A stretch of 64,000 bases of DNA, from contig NC_135377.1 of NCBI RefSeq assembly GCF_049243985.1, positions 33,061,255-33,125,254 on the forward strand, written 5' to 3'. Position numbers and translations under genes: made by a program. Below, one piece after another: positions 46,301 through 55,300 of this stretch. Under the pieces are notes generated by a model. That model ran no database searches. It was not told the origin of the DNA and worked only from the letters and a program-made list of their open reading frames with translations. This stretch comes from Paroedura picta (lineage: Eukaryota > Chordata > Lepidosauria > Squamata > Gekkonidae). Numbering within the stretch: the stretch's first letter is position 1; the number at the start of each line of letters is the position of its first letter.

Positions 46301-49300
46301 TTATTTTAGAGTTGTTATTATTCAAAAGGAAATAAACATTTAAAAGATCCAGAAGTCCAATCTTAAATTAAAAAATGGGGCTTAAGTATTTTGTATGGAT
46401 ATCTGTGTAGAAGGGACAATAAAAAAGCACATGCAAGGTAATTTCAATTTTTCTTGTTTACCATGGACACTATCTGTGAATATGCTACTTTTTAAATAAA
46501 GCATTAGATCTGGCCAAAAAAAAGGCACTGTGTTGATCTGGTATTTGAGGATGGTAAAGATATGGAGCTATCTGGCCTGCTTCCAGTGAAATCTCCAGGT
46601 TCAGGGGATGGATGAGAAAGTTTCATAAGCTGTACTGTTAAGGTTTTGTGCTTCAATATCTAGAATTCTGTGCTTTACCAAATGCTGAGAGAATGAATCC
46701 ATGGATATACCCAAATATCTAATTTTTGTTTTGATAAGGGCTAACCAGTTGGACGAGTTAGATTTCACAAGCATTTGATAATTGAGACTATTTGGATCCA
46801 AATTGTATTATAGTTGCAGCCAATATTTAATAGTTATTAGCCATGCTTTTGTTTCAAGTAGACCCTGCCCAGAATCTAGGCCTGGGGCTGCATGTGGTAT
46901 GCAATTTAGAAGTGTCTATTTTTTAAAGTTCTGAGGCACAGATTTTGCAATGATATCCTGAAAGGTACTTTAAATGGAATTCTGTTATATCAAAACATTT
47001 ACCACCCCCCCCAAAAAAAAAGACTGTGACTGGGAGGAAGGGCTCAGAAGAAGAAGCATGACTAGGAAGCCTGGATGGTGTGCAACTGATAGCTGCACCC
47101 ACTGTTAGGAATTTGGGAGTGATCCTTGACACCTCTCTTACCGTGGAGGCACAGATCACTTAGAGTAGCAAGGTGGATGTTTTTCCACATACACCAAGCG
47201 AAGGTACTAGTGCCCTATCTGCCCCTGCAACACCAGGCCACAGTGATCCATGTGACGGTCACCTCCAGACAAGACTACTGTAATTCATTCTACATGGCCC
47301 TGTCCTTGACTTTCATCCAGAAATTACAGCTGGTGCAGAATGCAGCTGCTTGGATCCTTACCAGGATCCTATGGAGGGCCCATATTTGACCTGCATTCCA
47401 GGAGCTGTGTTCCATTCATTCTAATCTGTTGATGATCTCTGGCTTCAAAGAAGTGCATTTGTTGTGAGGGGCCTGTAAAACAGCACTCTTCCGCCAGGCA
47501 TATGGTTGAGGACAAAACAAGCAAGCCTAACATCAAATTAAGATATAACACCTCTAACATCTAACACCTAGCACCTACCTTTGAAATATGGCAGCCTGGG
47601 AGAATTGTATGGGGGTGGTGGTTTATGTTTAGTAAGGTTGTAATGTTTATAAATTTTGTAATTTTAATTCCTGTATTTTAAATTTATGTTGTTAGCAGCC
47701 ATGAGTTGGCTGGTCCAGGAGTGGCGGCTTATAAATACAAATAAATGAACAGATAAATAAATAAATAATTATTAATTTCCACTTCCCACAATGGGAAATA
47801 TTAGATTTTTAAAAACTGAGCAACCCACTAATTTATCCACAGGAGTGCATCTTTTATGAGTAGAATTACTGGTCCTGGATTGTTTTAAAATGTGTTTTAA
47901 TGTTTTAACTATGTATTAATCCTCTGATGTAAGCCACACCAAGCCTTCTCTGCAGGGAGGGGTATCCTAAAAATCAAATAAGTAAATAAATATTGTGTCT
48001 GTGAGATTGGCCCCTCAACAACCAAAGCCCTATTTGATGCCTACTGTGGGTAGAGTTGCCCAGCTGCAGTTCTCCATCTTTTTCCTGATGCATTGTGTAT
48101 AGCCCAGATGTTCTAAACCTCAGCTATCAGTATCTGTTCTGACATAAGAGCATCTCCCTGCAGTACTTGCAGCCTCCACAGGGAGAAGTTACATGGTCAA
48201 GCCACAGATCTTTGCCAGCAACGGGACCTGAGATCTTATCTGCAAAGAGAAATGACGCTTCTTGTGCCTGAAAAATGTCATGAGAGGAGTGGCAGGTTTC
48301 AGATGCCCTTACAGATGTCTCCAGGGGAAGTGTGTAGAGTAAACAGACTGCATGATGCTCCCAATTAAGCACTGACCCTCTCTAATTGATCCTTCTGGGA
48401 GTTATGACTCCCAAAGTAATATGGTAACCAGCAAGAAGTCATACACAAAGGTCATGCAGACCCAGCAACAGCAGGTAATTAATCTGCTCAGAAGGGCTTT
48501 CTTCTGCAGGTAAACCAATAGAAAATTTGGGTATATCAATCAGCAGTCATTTTCATTATATCTTCAGTTTTACACCTGAATGAACCACTGTAATTGTTTT
48601 TTTACAGATAGCCTACTATGCAATTGAGCCAAATTCCTGACAGAATTAATTCCTTTTGTGTACCTACACACTTCCACATGATACAGTCCCATAATACAAG
48701 ACTGTACATGTGTGTTGAGGATGCATCAAGGTTCAGTGGTAGAGCATCTGTTTTGCATGTGGAAGATCCACTATTCAATCCCTGGCATTTCCAATTAAAT
48801 TGATCAGGTAGGACATAAGCTCAGCTTGAGAGTCTGGAAAGCTTCCACAAATCAGTGTAGACACTACTGACCATGATAGCCTACTCCTAGACTGGTGCTG
48901 TCAGAACAGAGTGATTGGTGATGGCATGAGAGGAAATAACTGGCAAATGGTACATGTTGTCATCAGCAGTTCTGGCCAGGTCTCAGCCATGCTGCTCTAG
49001 CAAGGGTTGGTCAACTCATCTTCCTCCAACACAGTGGGACCTTGATGTGAGAATGGCAAATGAACTTTGGCAGCAATCTGTGATACATACATACATGGTA
49101 GTGGAGCATGCTGTCATACTACAGCTAACTTATGCTGACCCCTAAAGGGTTTTCAAGGCAAGAAACATTCAGAGTTGTTTTGCCACTGCCTGCTTCCATG
49201 TCACAACCCTAGTATTCTTTGGAGCTCTCCTGAGATCTGATGAGATCGGGCTAGCCTGAGCTATCCAGTTCAGGACATACACATTCATTTATTATATATC

Positions 49301-52300
49301 CCTATCTATCCCTAGGGCTCAGAGTGATTTTCTATAATTTCATTAATACGTCCCTCTCTCCCCACAAAAGGCTCATAGTTGTAGTTACAGCTTTAGGTGG
49401 CTTATAGAAGCGTAAAAAAGGGATGTAAAATAAATAATTTGCAATTAATATCTTCAGCCCCTGTTGCAAGAAAGATTTTTTCTATAAGTTGATAAATGCA
49501 CCAGGTTTGCATAAAATCTGAAAACTAAAATAAAAAACCAGGGGATTTAAAAACCTTCAAAATAATAGAATTAACACCTTTAGCTTTAAGAAATGAGGTC
49601 CATCAGTGGCTGTTGCTAGGCAACTACAACAATATTGGCTGCCTTCAAGCCTTGGAAATAGTGGGGAAGAAGGCACAGAGGAAAATTAGGTGCCCCCTAC
49701 AAATCCTTGTGGATTTCCCACCATGCAATTGGGCCTGGCCTATTAGCCAGGACGATACAGAGGTTTCTCAGGGACAGAGTTCCATGGGAAGGGTAAGAGG
49801 GAAAACTGAAGACAGGAAACTGATAAAGGGTAGGAAAGAAAGCAGGAAAAGGGGAGAGCTTTCAAGAAAGTGATAGAGGAAATAGTAGAGAAGTAAATGA
49901 GGTGCCCCCTCTAAGTCTTTGTTGGTCCTAATTACAACCTAAATAGTTCTAATTACAACGTCAAATCAGCTCTGTACATTGTAAGTTTAACTGCTTACCT
50001 CAACTGTTCTGCAGGTTTCCTCCAATTGACTTACAATTCCTTGTATTCTGTCATTACTCCCCACTAATACTGCAATACCATCACTGAGCTCAGACTGCAA
50101 AGTAACAAGAATAAAATAAAAATAAAATGTCACAGTGGATGATTTTTTAAATGGTCTTAATGGCTATCATTAGAGAGACTTGTATTTCAAAAATTCTCAT
50201 AAAAATATTGGTAAATGTACATGTTTGAAGAAGCAGGAAAATCTAATTCTGAAAAGGCACAATAAATAATCATGCTGAACAATATACATTTGCAACAGAT
50301 TAAGTCAGTTACTGCCAGACATCCTATTCATTCAAATAATCTTCTTATCCTTTAGGAATATTATCTGAGTAAGCTCTAATCAGCAGGATTTTATTAACTT
50401 TGTGAAATTTTTCAGTGTTCAATTATTCCAGTTTCTGAGCGGCTCTCAATTTTTTCTGGGGCATTTACTTTGAATACACATTAAGTGAACGTCTCCTAAA
50501 TGCTGCAATTTGGGAAGGATTATTCAGAGCATTTACATTATATCTCACCAAAATAGTAAATTATATGAACATAATAATGATATGAATATTCATAACGCTT
50601 TAAGTAGATATCTTTATTAAACTGAATCTTCTTATGATGATGGGGAAGCCAAGAACAGCACCCAAGATTTTCTCCAGTTAGAAAATGAAATATTTTTACC
50701 AAAATCATCTATCCACCTCTCATATTCATAAATAATTATACTGCCTGCATAACTGTTTCATCTAAGCACAGCATTTGTAAAGGGCTCTGCTTCAAGAAAT
50801 TACGAGGAATTTTTAAAGAGGATATTCCAAATCAGGAGCTGTTCAGGTTATAGTCAGGGCTATGGATGTGGTAGAACATTTTCTTTGCATGCAGACGGTC
50901 TCAAGTTTATTCCCTGGCATCTCCAGCTTTTTAAAAAGGACCAGGTAGTTGGTCATGAGAAAGACTTCAGCCTGGAATCCTGCAAAGAACTGTCAATCAG
51001 AGTAGACAATGCTGAACTTGGAGCCGCTTCAGGTGGCTGAGAATAGCATAAATAAATAGATCTTTTACAGCTGGCAAAAAGATGAGGGGAGCATGGATGG
51101 CTGCAAAAATTACAAGGAGTATTCCATTTAAAAGAAGGCAATATCTGTCAAGATAAATATTACTCTTATTACCTGAACAGTGGGCAAAAATGTTCTGATT
51201 TACAAAGTGTGCTATATTTTTTGTCTCACGTCTAGAAAATGAGTCTCTAAGAGCTTGAAACCAGAGACTGAGAACATTTAGAGAGCAATCCTAAATGGGT
51301 TACTCTTTCTGCTCAAGTCTGTTTAATGGGGGCTTACATGTAGAAAAGTGCTTATAGGATTGCACAGTATGTCACTATATTTTAAGTAGGACCACCGATC
51401 TCCAGGTAAGGACTATAGCTCTTAGAATTACAGCTGATCTCCAGACTACAGAGATCAGTTCAATAGAAGAAAACAGCTACTTTGGAGGGTGGATGATGAT
51501 GATGATGAAGATGATGTCAGCCATTCAGTAGAGTCTGACTCTTGGTGATCCTGTGGCACAACTGCCACCACGATTTCCAATCTTGCACCGCTTCTTTTAG
51601 TTGTGTAATGTTCTGTCCGGTGTCCCTTTTGATCATTGTCAGCCTGCTTTCCGTTTTCCACTGACCAATCCTAATTGCTTTCTCCAATGAGTTGGGTTGC
51701 ATGATATGGCCAAAGTAAGTGAGCCATAAGTAAGTAAAAAAATTGCAAAGAAATTCCCATGGTTCAGTTCTCAAATGATTTGGAGGGTGGACTCAATTCT
51801 AAATAAATTGGGACAGATTTGGAGGGGAGCAACCATGTTAATAATCATAAAAAATAGTTTGGTATTACAAATCAAGAAAGGCTATAGAAACTGGGCATAT
51901 TTTGCAGAGCCATGCATTATGCATTAGCTAACCATGATGGAAACACTGAGAAATGCTTTGGAGTCTCAATGCTTGAAATCTGGTCTAGCAACTATTGGCA
52001 TTAATCCTACTGCATGGGATGTCTCACATTTCTGGTAGTTTTGGTTATTGCTTTGGGCAAGGAGATTCTCTGTGCAATGGGCAACCATGTGCTCTCATGA
52101 GTGTGTCATTTTAAAGACATATATTTGAGATATACTTAGAAAAATCAAAATGATCTTATCAATGCACAGGGCTTGGACATCTCAGTTCAATAATCTTGGT
52201 AACCCCAGCTGGTTCTGAGTTTCAGTGATAATCACTTAATCATTAACTGTTTCAGCTAATGCATTTTTAAAGGTAGACAAAGACAATGCAATCCCACGAT

Positions 52301-55300
52301 GCTGGTGAAGAATCTGAGGACAAAGCATTTTATTTCAACTTCTTGTTTTAAAAGAAGTGACTAGAATTTTACTTATGAGAAGTATTGTTACTTTTTACCT
52401 TTTGTCTTTGGAAAACATTTGTGAGAGGTGCAACCTGGCAATCTTTATGAGCACCGAAAACTTTGCACATTGAACATGTGGGCACTTCACAACTCAGGCA
52501 ATAAATATTAATTTTCTCATCTTCATGTTCTTCACACATCGGCTGTTCAGTTTTTCTTTCAGGCCTGCGAATAAATTTTAAAAATCCTAATCAGGAAAGA
52601 CTACAGTTCAAACAAAATGGAACACAAAAGGATGACCACAAAAAAGAGTAGTATTACTGAGAATAGAGAACTCTGAAATTCAGGAACCCCCGCATCTATA
52701 GAAGAGCTTATCAAGTCTACAGAAACTATTTTTCTGAGATCCCGTTTGCATCCTGACCCCAATCTCTCATCATCCTATGTTGGCCTTTTACTCATCTGTT
52801 TAAAAAGAATTATTTGAGACCATATTGATCCTACACCAGAGGAAGTGTCCTTGTGGAGGAAATGACCGAGAGTTACAAATAACCAGGAGCCTAATATCTA
52901 TCAGTTGCTGGTGGCCAACAACAGAGGCTGGGTTCTGGCCTCTGCTGCAGTAGATGAACCATTGATCTGACCCAAGAAAGCTTAGTTTATGTAATCTAAA
53001 CCTCAGCAATATCAGAAATCTGAAAAGCAAAACAGCAACTTCAGGAAAGGGTTATCGTGAGTCTCTACTACTTCTCCATTCTATGTTACCCCTAAAGCCA
53101 GTTCTTACTTCCAACCCCTATATTGTGGAGTTCCAACTGTATATCTGAAGCCAAAAGAATAACACACCCTGCTCTGTTCTTCAAATTCCTCTTCCAATAT
53201 TATTATAGTACCAGGATACCCAACATCGTGACCTTGGGTGCCATGAAGACTACGGATATCTTTCCTAGTGCTATCAAATAAAGGTGGCAGCTTCAGGGAA
53301 GCTTTTGCCCAGCAAAAGTTCTTGTTGGCCTTTGGAGAGCTGACTGGTAAAAACTGCCTACCATTATGTGGCTGACTCCGCCTCTTGCAACAGCCATTTT
53401 GTTTGTGCTCAGCACAAATTCCAAAGGTGCCTTTCGACTTAAAACGTTTGGACACTCTAGTTGTAGGAAAACCAAAATAGGGCTATTGGTAGTCTGCATG
53501 GACTGCTCCTAATTATAAAGATCAAACGAAGGTACAAGTAGAAAGCAACCATTATCTTGGCATGAAAAATAAAGACTGGAATGGGTGTGTGTCAAATAAA
53601 CCTGATGAGACTGAAAATGATCAGTACATTGCTGGGCACTGGAATCTTGCTCAGTAACCAAACCACAAACAAGAAAGGTTGAAGAAGAAGAGTTGGTTTT
53701 TATACCCCGCTTTTCACTACCCAAAGTTTTTTTTAAAAACATTTTCCTGTCTTGTGCTTCATATTTGTATTTTAGCTCTGGTTTCAAGATGTATTTTAAT
53801 TGTGCTGTTTTAATTGTTAATTGCCTTGGAGTCCCTGATTATGCAGTAAAGTGGGGTATAAAATTTGTCAATAAAATAAATGAATAATGCCGAGTGTCAG
53901 GTTCACTGGATGTTGAACTGAAATTACCCTCATACCACAGTAGCAGCAACTTTTTGAGGCACCAAAGGACTATGTGACATGTATTTATTTTAATAATTAT
54001 TGTCAGCTTTGCTGTCAAGAACTTTAGCTCCAACCAGAGACTTTCGACTTCTGTCACATCCTCCTTTCTTAAAGAATATCTTAGAAGTCAGTCTGTTACA
54101 GCACTGCTTATCCAGAAAAGTTGCACTGCCTTCAGAATAGATCTTCTGTATCCAAAACAATGTATGGTTGCCAAATAGCCTGGAGAAAAACAAGCTGTCC
54201 TTTTATTAGATACTTAATTAAATGCCATTTACCTTCAGCTGCCCACTTCCATTCATGAAACTTCTATTAACTGGAGCAGACGTTTTTCCCGCCAGGCTAA
54301 GTTGGCAACCAGTGGCAAAATTAAGTTTCCCTTAGAAAGCTATCTTAAGCAGGACTACCCAGAAATCTACTCAGTCTGGCTTACTTCCAGGAATGGCAAG
54401 ATGCCACTCCCTCACCCTGTTTTGACTTGGGTGATTTGCTGTCCCACCCTCACAATGCTGAAATGTACCGAGTCACTCGGTTTTAGCTTCAAGATAGCAC
54501 CCTGGAGCCAGAGAGATCTGGTGATATGATGGCATTTGATGCCAAAACAGGGTGAGGTCATTGCTCCCTATCCTTAATTTTGCTTAAAAATAGAGCTGGA
54601 AAAATGGGGCCCAGCAGCTACAAAGAGCCAGCTGCCACTGATGGTAAGTGAATGGATATTCTGCACCATTTTGCAGCTTCCCCCATCAACCAAAAATGAG
54701 GCAGACATCTGTTTGAAATAGGGAGGGGCAGTTCAGCTCAGACCTATTTATAAAACAAAGACGAGGGGGGGGAATCCCTTGGGAAATCAGCATGGTGCAC
54801 TACCTGCTACCCAGTTCTTTCTGACAGTACCTTTGCCACTTTGAGAGTGACCAATATTTGAGGCTACTTATGAATATGGGTAACTTTTCTACATACAAAA
54901 CTGAAGGAGTAGGGGAATCAAAGCTCTCCTGATTACATATTCTACACCAGTATTCAGGAATAACTCAAATGTGTAATAGTAAAATGATCTGAGGTTCCTT
55001 ATGTACTGAGACCTAGTTCTCACAACCAGTCGGTGAGATGGTAAGTCTGCGACTGGACTTTATAATTTCCGACTAAAAGCATGATTGACTTCTTCATACA
55101 AAAAATCTTCTCTCCATATAGAAAAACAGCTACCAGGGGAAAGGATTCTAACCTAATTCCCTGATAGCTTTCTAATGTGCAGGCCAAGTTCAAGTTTACT
55201 GTCTCATCTGCTGTTCGCCAGAACTTGATCTGAGGTGATATTTCATATTCAGGACTTCCTAACTTATGAGCCCATGTACCAGGTCACATAGTGTCATTAC

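Noticed and set aside
53105-53455. 116-codon minus frame with several Cys residues
   Set aside because: It lies in a TRIM55 intron, has no recognisable zinc-finger spacing and no flanking splice sites that fit TRIM55 phases.
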